Below, one piece after another: positions 1 through 6,542 of a DNA stretch of 11,911 nt. The stretch covers positions 1 through 11,911 of the forward strand of contig CANPVW010000283.1 of NCBI GenBank assembly GCA_947581745.1, written 5' to 3'. The stretch comes from Candidatus Benthicola azotiphorus. Its GTDB lineage: Bacteria > Gemmatimonadota > Gemmatimonadetes > Palauibacterales > Palauibacteraceae. Numbering within the stretch: the first letter of the stretch is position 1; every line of letters begins with the position of its first letter. The position numbers were made by a program, and so were the translations under genes. The notes beneath the pieces were generated by a model. The model did not search any database, was not told the origin of the DNA, and saw only the letters and a program-made list of their open reading frames with translations.

Positions 1-535
1 CCGGCCTCATCCCCACGTACTGCTGCACTTCGTCCCAGTTGCGGATGCCCCGGCCATCCATCGCGAGGATCATGTCACTGGGCTGGAACCCGGCCTGCTC
101 GGCCGGGCTGCCTGGTTCCAGGCGCCCGATCAGCGGATCGATGACGCCCTCCGACCGCGCGACGAACGTGAAGGCGGCGAAGGCGAACACGAAGTTCATC
201 ACCACGCCGGCGACGATCACCAGGAAGCGCGCCCAGAGCGGTTTGGCATCGAAATCACGCGGCGATGGCTCCCGTTCGGGCTCGGTCTTTCCTTCGAGGG
301 GAGAGACCGCTTCTTCCCCGACCATGCCCTCCATCTTCACGTAGCCACCCAGGGGTATCGCGGCGAGGACGTATTCCGTCTCACCTCGACGGAAGCCGGC
401 GATCTTGGGACCGAAGCCGATGGAGAAGCGGGAAACTTCGATGTCGACGGCCTTGGCCGCCCAGAAGTGGCCCAGCTCGTGGACCAGGATCAGGACGCCC
501 AGCACGACGATCGTCGAGAGTATGGTGATCAGCAT
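1..535 (-). CDS. rseP: RseP-type site-2 intramembrane zinc protease (partial, N-terminal part)
   Basis: This is the N-terminal 178 residues of an M50 family site-2 protease; the rest lies beyond the left edge. Such proteases cut membrane-spanning anti-sigma factors and leftover signal peptides inside the inner membrane. Visible features are a first transmembrane helix (about residues 3-18) running into the zinc motif HELGH (19-23, catalytic E20), the family motif GGYVKM (63-68), a second membrane segment around 103-125 with MNF (113-115), and the start of a PDZ domain from about 131. The ATG is fixed because the upstream in-frame sequence reaches a stop before any other start. Residues 70-100 are a charged, acidic insertion between the first two helices. 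It is the last visible gene of the operon, 39 nt after dxr. The family assignment is secure; substrates cannot be read from sequence. Confidence 0.95.
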   Translation of the reverse strand, partial: MLITILSTIVVLGVLILVHELGHFWAAKAVDIEVSRFSIGFGPKIAGFRRGETEYVLAAIPLGGYVKMEGMVGEEAVSPLEGKTEPEREPSPRDFDAKPLWARFLVIVAGVVMNFVFAFAAFTFVARSEGVIDPLIGRLEPGSPAEQAGFQPSDMILAMDGRGIRNWDEVQQYVGMRP

Positions 536-574
536 ATGCTCAGACCATCGGAACCGGGTTCAGAATACGCGCGC

Positions 575-1753
575 TCACGGAACCGTTTCACCCCCCGTCG
601 GCGAAGGTGTTCCGACCGCCTCGCGGGCCCGGCTCCTGGCTTCCCGGTCGACGGCAGTCAAGTGTTCCACGTTCTCCACTGGTTCGGGAGCCATGGAGGA
701 CAGAACGCGCTCGACCGCGCGGGAGATCCCCAGGAATGACAGCCTCCCTTCCAGGAACGATCGGACGGCCACCTCGTTCGCCGCGTTGTAGACGGCCGGA
801 GCCGTTCCGCCCGCCCGCCCCGCTTCGACCCCGAGATCGAACATCGGGAAGTCCTCGTGCCGGAGTCTCTCGAACTCCAGCGGGCTCGCTTGCACGGGGT
901 CGAAGGAGCGAAAGTCGTTCTCCAGCCGCTCGGGGGCCGAGAGGGCGTACAGGATGGGCACCTCCATCGTCGGATGCCCGAGCTGTGAAATCGTGGACCC
1001 GTCTCTGAATTCGACCATCGAATGCACGATCGATGCGGGATGCACCACGACATCGATCTGGTCGAACTCCAGCCCGAACAGCAGGTGAGCCTCGATCACC
1101 TCCAGCGCCTTGTTGGCCAGCGTCGCCGAATCGATCGTGATCTTGTCTCCCATGCTCCACGTGGGGTGAGCGAGAGCGTCCTCCGGCCGGATCGATCCGA
1201 ACCGGGAAGCCGGCCACTCCCGGAACGGACCGCCGGATGCCGTGAGAACGACCCTGTGGACTTCCGCCCTCGGACGACCGTCGAGGCACTGCATGATCGC
1301 GCTGTGCTCGCTGTCCACCGGCAGCAGCTGGCCCTGCCCGTCCTCCGCCGCCCGCAGCACGAGCTCGCCCCCGACGACCAGTGACTCCTTGTTCGCCAGC
1401 GCCAGTCTCTTGCCAGCTCCGAGGGCTGCGAGCGTCGATTCGAGACCCGCGAAACCGACGAGCGCGTTGACCACGATCGAAGCCGCGGGATCCGCCGCGG
1501 CCGCTTTCATCGCTTCCCGTCCACACCGCCATTCCCCCGACCATTCCAATCCGGCTGGCGGCTCCGGAAGCTCGGCGAGAACCACGTACTCGGGGCGCCA
1601 GCGCAGCGCCAGCCGATCCAGCTCTTTCGCTCTCCGGGCGGCGGCCAGCGAGACGATCTCGAACCGGTCGGGATGGCGCGCCACGACTGAGAGTGTAGAG
1701 CCGCCGATGCTCCCGGTAGCGCCCAGCACGGCGAGTCCGCTGGGTTCGCTCAC
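575..1753 (-). CDS. dxr: 1-deoxy-D-xylulose 5-phosphate reductoisomerase
   Basis: Dxr (IspC) is the cytosolic enzyme that converts 1-deoxy-D-xylulose 5-phosphate to 2-C-methyl-D-erythritol 4-phosphate with NADPH, the committed step of the MEP isoprenoid pathway and the target of fosmidomycin. The 392-residue product has the usual family length. Motifs in order: the NADPH-binding GATGSIGGST (11-20), ANKES (120-124), the metal ligands in DSEH (D147, E149), TASGGP (171-176), ITIDSATLANK with N214/K215 and third metal ligand E218, HPASIVHSMVEF (238-249), and NAANEVAV (323-330). The start is GTG: its bases overlap the cdsA stop as GTGA, giving a 4-nt overlap typical of translational coupling, and the protein then begins about 10 residues before the nucleotide-binding loop. 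The same frame stays open upstream through cdsA, but that stretch is cdsA read out of frame. Confidence 0.97.
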   Translation of the reverse strand: MSEPSGLAVLGATGSIGGSTLSVVARHPDRFEIVSLAAARRAKELDRLALRWRPEYVVLAELPEPPAGLEWSGEWRCGREAMKAAAADPAASIVVNALVGFAGLESTLAALGAGKRLALANKESLVVGGELVLRAAEDGQGQLLPVDSEHSAIMQCLDGRPRAEVHRVVLTASGGPFREWPASRFGSIRPEDALAHPTWSMGDKITIDSATLANKALEVIEAHLLFGLEFDQIDVVVHPASIVHSMVEFRDGSTISQLGHPTMEVPILYALSAPERLENDFRSFDPVQASPLEFERLRHEDFPMFDLGVEAGRAGGTAPAVYNAANEVAVRSFLEGRLSFLGISRAVERVLSSMAPEPVENVEHLTAVDREARSRAREAVGTPSPTGGETVP

Positions 1754-2577
1754 AGGAACGTCAGCAGGAAGGCGCAGGCTGTCGGAATGGACCACAGCAG
1801 GGAGTCCATGCGATCGAGCAGCCCGCCGTGTCCAGGCAGAAGGCCGGAAGAATCCTTGACGCCGCACTCCCGTTTCAGGGCCGACTCCGCCAGGTCGCCC
1901 AGCGTCGCGGCGGCGGCGACCAGAAAGCCGAGCGCCAGCAGGCCCGGCGTACCGAGCGAAGCGCCCAATCGGGGCAGCACGAGGAACCCGTAGACCAGTG
2001 CTCCGGCCGGCCCGGCGATCAGGGCGGCGACCGCCCCCTCGATCGTCTTGTTGGGACTGATGACGGGAGAGAGCTTGTGCCTCCCGAACGCCCTGCCCCC
2101 GAAGTACGCGGCCGTGTCCGCCAGCCAGGTGAGCGCCACGGGCAGGAAGAAGAACAGGGTGCCGTCGAGCGCAGTATCGGAGAAGATCTCGCGCAGCGGC
2201 ACGCCAAAGCTGAGCAGCCCGCCCACGTACAGGGCAACCGCGAAACTGAGCGCCGCCGTCTGAAAGGGCCTTTCGGCCGGCGGAACGGTGAGCGTGGACC
2301 ACCCGACGAGCACGACCAGTCCGGCCAGCGTGATCGGCCAGGCGCTCCCCGGCACCAGATAGAACGCGCCGAGCGGATAGACTGCGGCGAGCAGCATCCC
2401 CGGTCCGGTCAGAAGGCGGTCGCCCCTGGCGCGGAACATCCGCCCCGCTTCCCACACCGCCACCATCGCCAGTACGGCCAGTCCGACGGCGAACAACGGT
2501 CCGCCGGCATAAGTCACCGCGACCGTGACCGGGATGCCGATCGCTGCCACCATCAGACGCCGACCCAGATCAGACAT
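1750..2577 (-). CDS. cdsA: Phosphatidate cytidylyltransferase (CDP-diacylglycerol synthase)
   Basis: CdsA activates phosphatidic acid with CTP to give CDP-diacylglycerol, the precursor of phosphatidylglycerol, cardiolipin and phosphatidylethanolamine, at the inner membrane. The 275-residue protein is a multi-pass membrane protein with hydrophobic stretches spread along its length. It ends in the family signature at about 232-258: S-x-L-K-R, then V-K-D-S, then LPGHGGLLDRMD, whose aspartates bind the catalytic metal. The ATG start lies 6 nt after the uppS stop, and the stop overlaps the dxr start. The UppS-CdsA-Dxr-RseP gene order is widespread in Gram-negative bacteria and supports the call. 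No missing key residue was seen. Confidence 0.96.
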   Translation of the reverse strand: MSDLGRRLMVAAIGIPVTVAVTYAGGPLFAVGLAVLAMVAVWEAGRMFRARGDRLLTGPGMLLAAVYPLGAFYLVPGSAWPITLAGLVVLVGWSTLTVPPAERPFQTAALSFAVALYVGGLLSFGVPLREIFSDTALDGTLFFFLPVALTWLADTAAYFGGRAFGRHKLSPVISPNKTIEGAVAALIAGPAGALVYGFLVLPRLGASLGTPGLLALGFLVAAAATLGDLAESALKRECGVKDSSGLLPGHGGLLDRMDSLLWSIPTACAFLLTFL

Positions 2578-2583
2578 GTCCGC

Positions 2584-3342
2584 TCATCGCGTCACGCGGC
2601 CGAATCGCCTCTCGCGCCGCTGGTACTCGAGCACCGCCTCGTAGAGGTCGACCTCCCCGAAATCGGGCCACAGCACCGGAGTTACGTAGATCTCCGAGTA
2701 GGCGATCTGCCACAGGAGGAAGTTCGAGACCCGCATCTCTCCCGAGGTCCGGATGAGCAGATCCGGATCCGGGGATCCCGCTGTGAACAACGCCTCCGAA
2801 AAGCTGGTTTCCGTGATCTCCAACGGCTCGAGCTCGCCGGCCGCGCAGCGGACGGCGAGGCCGCGCGCCGCAGCGAGGATCTCGTCCCGGGATCCGTAGC
2901 TGATCGCCAGCTGGAGAACCAGTCGATCGCCGCCCGTCGTGGCGGCCTCGATCGAGTCCACCGAGACCAGGGCGGCTGGCGAAAGCCGCGAACGATCTCC
3001 GATGACTTTGACCCGGACGCCCTTCTCGGCGAGTTCCTGCTTCTCACGCTCCACGTACTCCGACAGGAGCTTCATGAGTGCCGAGATCTCCTCGGCCGGA
3101 CGCGCCCAGTTCTCTTTCGAGAACGCGTACAGCGTGAGGTGACCCACCCCCATCGCGAGGCAGCCGGTGACGACCCGGCGAACCGACTTCATTCCCTCCC
3201 GGTGCCCCATGAACCTGGGCCACCCTCTCTCCCCGGCCCAGCGTCCGTTTCCGTCCATGATGATCGCGATGTGGGCCGGTACGCCGTCGCCCGACCGCAC
3301 CTGCTCGAGCAGGGGGCGCGAGGCAATCGAGTCTTCAGTCAA
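2584..3342 (-). CDS. uppS: Undecaprenyl diphosphate synthase (cis-prenyltransferase)
   Basis: UppS adds isopentenyl units to farnesyl diphosphate to make the C55 lipid that carries peptidoglycan and other envelope precursors. In the 252-residue product the catalytic aspartate is D30 in IIMDGNGRWA (27-36). GHREG (46-50) follows, then LYAFSKENWARP (71-82), and a C-terminal block with RTSGE, R-x-SNFLLWQ and AYSE that supplies the diphosphate-binding arginines and metal site. The predicted start is TTG, overlapping the thiI end by 8 nt; it is supported by an AGGGGG Shine-Dalgarno about 6 nt upstream. A GTG at 3300 would remove 14 residues and still leave the active site intact. The product feeds directly from the MEP pathway encoded two genes on. 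Confidence 0.97.
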   Translation of the reverse strand: MTEDSIASRPLLEQVRSGDGVPAHIAIIMDGNGRWAGERGWPRFMGHREGMKSVRRVVTGCLAMGVGHLTLYAFSKENWARPAEEISALMKLLSEYVEREKQELAEKGVRVKVIGDRSRLSPAALVSVDSIEAATTGGDRLVLQLAISYGSRDEILAAARGLAVRCAAGELEPLEITETSFSEALFTAGSPDPDLLIRTSGEMRVSNFLLWQIAYSEIYVTPVLWPDFGEVDLYEAVLEYQRRERRFGRVTR

Positions 3343-4876
3343 CGCTCGCCCCCTGCCGCGGGGGAGCAGCCTCGGAGTCGACGGGTCGACCTCCAGCCGC
3401 TACGTTTCGCAGTCCCTTCACTCCTCCCAGAAAGCTGTACGCCTCGTACCCGGCCTCCTGCATCAACTCGGCCAGCCGGGCGCTTTTCAGCCCGAATTCG
3501 CAGTACAGAACATAGGTTCGATCCCGTCCCAGGTCTCGATACTCCGACAGCAGGTCGAAGAACTCCCGGTGCTCGGCGCCCTTCCAGTGCCACCCCCTGT
3601 ACGACGCGAGCGGTCGCGTATCCACGACTACGGCATTTTCTGGAACCGCGCTCACGAATACGCTCTCCGCCGCCACCCGGTTCATGTCGAGGGCACGCAG
3701 ATCGAACAGCTTCGCCTCCCTCAGGCTTCGGGCGAGGACCTCGGCGTCCAGGCTCTGCTCCTCTCGCAGGACCGTCTCGGGCGATGCGGCGGTCGCCGGA
3801 CGACCCGTGCTGATCGAGCAGTACTCCCGGACTCGAGACGAGAGATCGTACGTGCCGATTCTGCGTGACCGCGAGATGATCTCCTCCTTGTCCATGCCCA
3901 CCAGGGGTCTCAGAACCGGCAGCGAGCTCGCGTCGTCGATCGCCCTCAGATTGGCCAGGGTCTGGGACGAGACCTGTCCGACCGCTTCACCCGTGACGAT
4001 CGCGTCGGCGCCAAGTCGCCGTCCGATGCTCGACGCCGCCCGGTACATTTCCCGCTTCAGAGCGATCTGCTGAAACGCCGGCCGGAACGCCCGCCGGAGC
4101 TCCGATACGACGGGATGGAAGTCCAGCGCCAACAGGGTGGGTCGCGTGCCGAAGCTCCACCGCGCCGCCAGGACCTCCGCCACCTCGAGCACCATGCGCT
4201 GGTACGCCTCGCCTCCCAGGTTGCAGAAGACGTAGTCCAGGGCTACGCCCCTTCGCAGCATCATCCAGGCGGCGACGGCCGAGTCGAACCCTCCGGACAG
4301 CAGGCAGACCGCCCGCCCCTCCACCCCGAGGGGCAGTCCGCCCGCACCGGCCAGCCGGCTCGAGTAGAGGAGGGCGCGCTCGTCCCTCACCTCGACGAAC
4401 ACCTCCACTTCCGGGTGGCTCAGGTCGACCCGCGCCGCCGTCCCCAGCGCGGCTCCCAGCTCCCGCATCACGTCCTGTGAACTGAACGGATGCTGGCCGG
4501 CGCGGCGCGCCCGCACGGCGAAAGCCCTCCCCGCCACGCGGCCTCCGAATGTCCGGCGTCCGACCTCTACGATCTCGTCCAGCTCGGCGCCGCATTCGGC
4601 TTCGAGGGGTGAGAAGGTGCCGATCCCGAACACGTGGGCCAGCGGCCGGTCCGCCGGAAGATCGGAGCGCACGTAGAGACGGCTCCAGTCGGAGCGCAAA
4701 CGGCACGACGCCCCGGAGCTCTCCAGGGCGTCGCGAACGTTCTCCACCAGGCGCTTCTGGAAGCGGGATCGGGTCCGGCGACCCTTGGTGGTGATCTCCC
4801 CCGTGAGTCGCAGCATGACGTCGCCGGCGGCCGGAAGCCGGCCCTCCGGCAACGGCTCAGCCCGAGCGTCCGTCAT
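3335..4876 (-). CDS. thiI: ThiI: tRNA 4-thiouridine synthase / thiamine sulfurtransferase with rhodanese domain
   Basis: ThiI takes persulfide sulfur from a cysteine desulfurase and, with ATP, forms 4-thiouridine in tRNA; the rhodanese form also feeds thiazole synthesis for thiamine. The 513-residue protein has a THUMP RNA-binding region (about 60-165), the ATP pyrophosphatase P-loop SGGFDS (194-199), the ThiI-typical GEAVGQVSSQTLANL (296-310), the conserved cysteine C353 (REYC) and a C-terminal rhodanese domain (about 405-495). The rhodanese active cysteine is C459 in CEFGLKSARLAELM. Both redox cysteines known from the E. coli enzyme are therefore present. The ATG at 4876 gives the normal N-terminus; the frame stays open upstream to 5002 but that extension looks non-coding and overlaps a small ORF. 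Its 3' end overlaps uppS by 8 nt. Grouping with uppS-rseP rather than thi genes is somewhat unusual. Confidence 0.95.
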   Translation of the reverse strand: MTDARAEPLPEGRLPAAGDVMLRLTGEITTKGRRTRSRFQKRLVENVRDALESSGASCRLRSDWSRLYVRSDLPADRPLAHVFGIGTFSPLEAECGAELDEIVEVGRRTFGGRVAGRAFAVRARRAGQHPFSSQDVMRELGAALGTAARVDLSHPEVEVFVEVRDERALLYSSRLAGAGGLPLGVEGRAVCLLSGGFDSAVAAWMMLRRGVALDYVFCNLGGEAYQRMVLEVAEVLAARWSFGTRPTLLALDFHPVVSELRRAFRPAFQQIALKREMYRAASSIGRRLGADAIVTGEAVGQVSSQTLANLRAIDDASSLPVLRPLVGMDKEEIISRSRRIGTYDLSSRVREYCSISTGRPATAASPETVLREEQSLDAEVLARSLREAKLFDLRALDMNRVAAESVFVSAVPENAVVVDTRPLASYRGWHWKGAEHREFFDLLSEYRDLGRDRTYVLYCEFGLKSARLAELMQEAGYEAYSFLGGVKGLRNVAAGGRPVDSEAAPPRQGASVD

Positions 4877-4916
4877 CGTTTCGCGACGGAGAGAGGAGTG
4901 CCATGGGCGGGATGCC

Positions 4917-5027
4917 TCAGGAGTCGGAGCGACGACTCGGGATGCGTGACGCCACGAGCGCCGCGACCAGTCCCACCACGGGAATGGCGAGGACGACCGC
5001 AATCAGAACGAAGCTGTTCGGGATCAC
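4917..5027 (-). CDS. Small single-pass membrane protein, unknown function (36 aa)
   Basis: This short frame starts at GTG and encodes 36 residues: a short polar N-terminus (MIPNS), one strongly hydrophobic helix (about residues 6-27, rich in V, L, A, I and G with a central proline), then a basic C-terminus (SRIPSRRSDS). That layout fits an N-out/C-in membrane peptide by the positive-inside rule. A Shine-Dalgarno-like GGGAG lies 6 nt before the GTG, and a TTG two codons upstream is an alternative start. It is on the same strand as thiI and ends 40 nt before it, so it is probably the first gene of the operon. I recognise no family. Length alone gives weak support; composition, ribosome site and position raise it above chance. 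Confidence 0.5.
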   Translation of the reverse strand: MIPNSFVLIAVVLAIPVVGLVAALVASRIPSRRSDS

Positions 5028-5101
5028 TTCCAACTCCCACCCTTTCGGAGGTTTCTCGCGCCTTCGAACGCCCTTTCGGTTCAGCGCGGGTTGTCCGCGG
5101 C

Positions 5102-5131
5102 ATAGTACCCGACACCGGCGGAGTGGGGCAA
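5102..5131 (-). promoter_or_regulatory. Candidate proximal promoter for the thiI operon
   Basis: On the minus strand TTGCCC (5131 to 5126) and TACTAT (5107 to 5102) are separated by 18 nt; each matches four of six consensus bases. It would give a leader of about 70 nt to the small membrane ORF. It is a weaker match than the AT-rich distal candidate. Confidence 0.25.
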
Positions 5132-5153
5132 GAACGGCCGATGCCCCCGTGAA

Positions 5154-5172
5154 GTGTCCGGTTCCGGGACAC
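5154..5172. repeat. Inverted repeat (possible operator or leader hairpin)
   Basis: GTGTCC (5154-5159) and GGACAC (5167-5172) form a perfect 6-bp inverted repeat around a 7-nt centre, between the two candidate leftward promoters. It could be a regulator binding site or a hairpin in the leader RNA. No regulator gene is nearby. Confidence 0.3.
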
Positions 5173-5211
5173 CGCCTTCCATTAACGGACGAGCACTTAC
5201 CAATAATTTAG

Positions 5212-5241
5212 ATTATATACACGTACTTAAAATACTGTAAT
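5212..5241 (-). promoter_or_regulatory. Candidate sigma-70-type promoter for the thiI-uppS-cdsA-dxr-rseP operon (distal)
   Basis: On the minus strand a perfect -10 hexamer TATAAT (5217 to 5212) lies 18 nt downstream of ATTACA (5241 to 5236, four of six matches to the -35 consensus). Perfect TATAAT is rare in DNA this GC-rich. Transcription would start near 5205 and read through the small ORF into thiI. Confidence 0.35.
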
Positions 5242-5359
5242 ATAACCACATCATATCCGTGTCTGCCCCTGGCACGAGGGTTGCCACTGATCTTCTCCGA
5301 ACACAGGGGGCGCCGATCAGGCGCGAGTGACTGCGAGGACGGGAGATCGTGAGGAGGCC

Positions 5360-5821
5360 ATGTATTACGGCGCGAAGAGTCGGCGAGAGGGGATGAAGGC
5401 CCTGTTGTCCGTGGGGGCGATCGCTTCGGGACTCGTGCTCTCCAACATGGCGGCCTCGTCCTCCCTGCACCCGGGCGGCGATGACATCGTCGGCGTCTGG
5501 CGCTGGGTGGAGCCGGGTGGCCAGGCGGCGCACTCCGGCACTCCGATGTTCGAGATCCGGAGGTCTCCCGACGGAGACCTGGAAGCGATGGTCATCGTTC
5601 GGTCGGGAAGCCTCGTCGGACAGGCAGACGTCTCCTACGATGCCGGCTATCTGTGCATGGTGACGGACCACGGCGCGTCGTTCAAGGGTGAGCTCAGCGA
5701 CGACGGCTCCATGATCCAGGGGGTGATCCAGTACGACGGCGCACGATCGGCAGCACTGCTGCAGCGGGTCGAGCACCGAAAAATACGAAGGGCGGCGGAG
5801 CGTAAGGGCTACGTGACATAG
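5360..5821 (+). CDS. Predicted exported beta-rich (lipocalin-like) protein
   Basis: This 153-residue protein has a basic N-terminus, a hydrophobic stretch (about residues 13-27) and small residues suited to signal peptidase cleavage near residue 31, so it is probably exported. The mature part starts DDIVGVWRW and ends with FKGELSDDGSMIQGVIQ and a short basic tail. This alternation of short strands with a G-x-W opening resembles the small beta-barrel domains found alone or in front of hydrolases in periplasmic proteins; I infer that from pattern only. The ATG at 5360 follows an AGGAGG only 2 nt away, an unusually short gap. An ATG at 5393 or GTG at 5327 could be used instead. It stands alone between the divergent promoter region and a terminator. 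Function unknown. Confidence 0.75.
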   Translation: MYYGAKSRREGMKALLSVGAIASGLVLSNMAASSSLHPGGDDIVGVWRWVEPGGQAAHSGTPMFEIRRSPDGDLEAMVIVRSGSLVGQADVSYDAGYLCMVTDHGASFKGELSDDGSMIQGVIQYDGARSAALLQRVEHRKIRRAAERKGYVT

Positions 5822-5850
5822 CCCTGCCCGCCGCCCGGGTCAGCCTGCAA

Positions 5851-5883
5851 GAAGGCGCCCTTCCCCGGGGCGCCTTCCTTTTC
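5851..5883 (+). terminator. Rho-independent terminator
   Basis: A perfect 10-bp stem, GAAGGCGCCC (5851-5860) with GGGCGCCTTC (5868-5877), closes a 7-nt loop and is followed by CTTTTC. It lies 30 nt after the stop at 5821. The same hairpin sits just past the msrQ stop (5882) on the other strand, so it may also end msrPQ transcription, though the minus-strand tail has few Ts. Confidence 0.85.
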
Positions 5884-6514
5884 ATTCCGTAAGGGGAACC
5901 TGGCGCGGTCGCGCCGCGCGCCGGCGCCACGGCGCCCAGACCCGCAATGACAGCAGCACCGTGATGATCACGATGAAGATCAAGGGCTCCCGCTTGTCTG
6001 CCTTGACGCCCCAGAAGAAGTGAATTCCCCCCGCCACGGCGGCCACGTAGATCAACCTGTGTAGGCGTTGCCAGTTCTTCCGGAGGCGACGAATCGATGC
6101 GCGGGTGGATGTGAGGGCCAGGGCCAGCAGCATCAGCCACGCCGCGAATCCAACCGTAATGAACGGTCTTTCAGCGATGTCCTCCAGGATGAACGACCAG
6201 GCGAAGAACTGATCGAGTACCAGGTACGTGAGGAAGTGCAGTGTCCCGTAGAAGAAGGCGAACAGACCCAGAAGCCGCCGATAGCGCACCCAGTTGGGCC
6301 TGCGAGCAATGCGGCGGGCGGGCGTCACGGCCAACGTGGTGGTCAGGAGGAACAGCGTCCACCAGCCCGTCCGGTGGGTGATCGTCTCGATCGGGTTGGC
6401 ACCCAGATCCCCCCACAGGGCCTCCGCCCCCAGCCACACGGCCGGCGCGAGACACGCGGCCCAGATCAACGTCTTGATCGCGGCCCTTCTGCGGCGGTCC
6501 CCCGCTGCGCTCAT
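5882..6514 (-). CDS. msrQ: MsrQ (YedZ) heme-binding membrane subunit of periplasmic methionine sulfoxide reductase
   Basis: MsrQ is the inner-membrane b-type heme protein that passes electrons from the respiratory chain or a flavin reductase to MsrP. The 210-residue product matches the family length. About six hydrophobic helices are visible. Candidate heme ligand histidines are H47 (THRTGWW), H93 (FFYGTLHFLTYL), H152 (NWQRLHRLIY) and H165 (GGIHFFW), in the family spacing. I chose the ATG at 6514 because it comes 28 nt after the msrP stop and no other standard start lies between them; GAGGAG abuts it closely. A longer open frame to 6598 would run into msrP. The gene follows msrP, as in the E. 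coli operon. Confidence 0.95.
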   Translation of the reverse strand: MSAAGDRRRRAAIKTLIWAACLAPAVWLGAEALWGDLGANPIETITHRTGWWTLFLLTTTLAVTPARRIARRPNWVRYRRLLGLFAFFYGTLHFLTYLVLDQFFAWSFILEDIAERPFITVGFAAWLMLLALALTSTRASIRRLRKNWQRLHRLIYVAAVAGGIHFFWGVKADKREPLIFIVIITVLLSLRVWAPWRRRAARPRQVPLTE

Positions 6515-6542
6515 CTCCTCGACCCGGTCGATGTCGGCGGGC

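Larger units (their letters stand above)
5028..5359. promoter_or_regulatory. Divergent intergenic region with AT-rich core
   Basis: This is a 332-nt gene-free spacer between the leftward thiI operon and the rightward gene at 5360. About 5197-5255 is strikingly AT-rich against the GC-rich surroundings and probably houses back-to-back promoters. On the minus strand an exact TATAAT lies at 5212-5217. On the plus strand the best -10-like hexamers are TAAAAT (5228-5233) and TATAAC (5241-5246), both without a convincing -35. The minus-strand leader would be about 180 nt from the AT-rich core. I saw no known riboswitch in it, including no TPP element despite thiI downstream. Confidence 0.5.

Noticed and set aside
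1754..2455. N-terminal extension of dxr by 234 residues, a possible fusion
   Set aside because: That stretch is cdsA in another frame. The GTG at 1753 gives the standard Dxr length and the usual GTGA overlap.
1828..3813. A 661-codon open frame on the plus strand opposite cdsA, uppS and thiI
   Set aside because: Its product is arginine/proline/glutamine-rich with no domain, and the minus strand codes for three clear enzymes. High GC leaves antisense frames open by chance.
5028..5210. TPP riboswitch ahead of thiI
   Set aside because: I searched by eye for the conserved TPP core (CUGAGA and the second helix block) on the minus strand and did not find it.
5213..5776. Minus-strand 187-codon frame opposite the exported protein gene
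   Set aside because: It spans the AT-rich promoter region and terminates in it; the plus frame has signal peptide, ribosome site and terminator.
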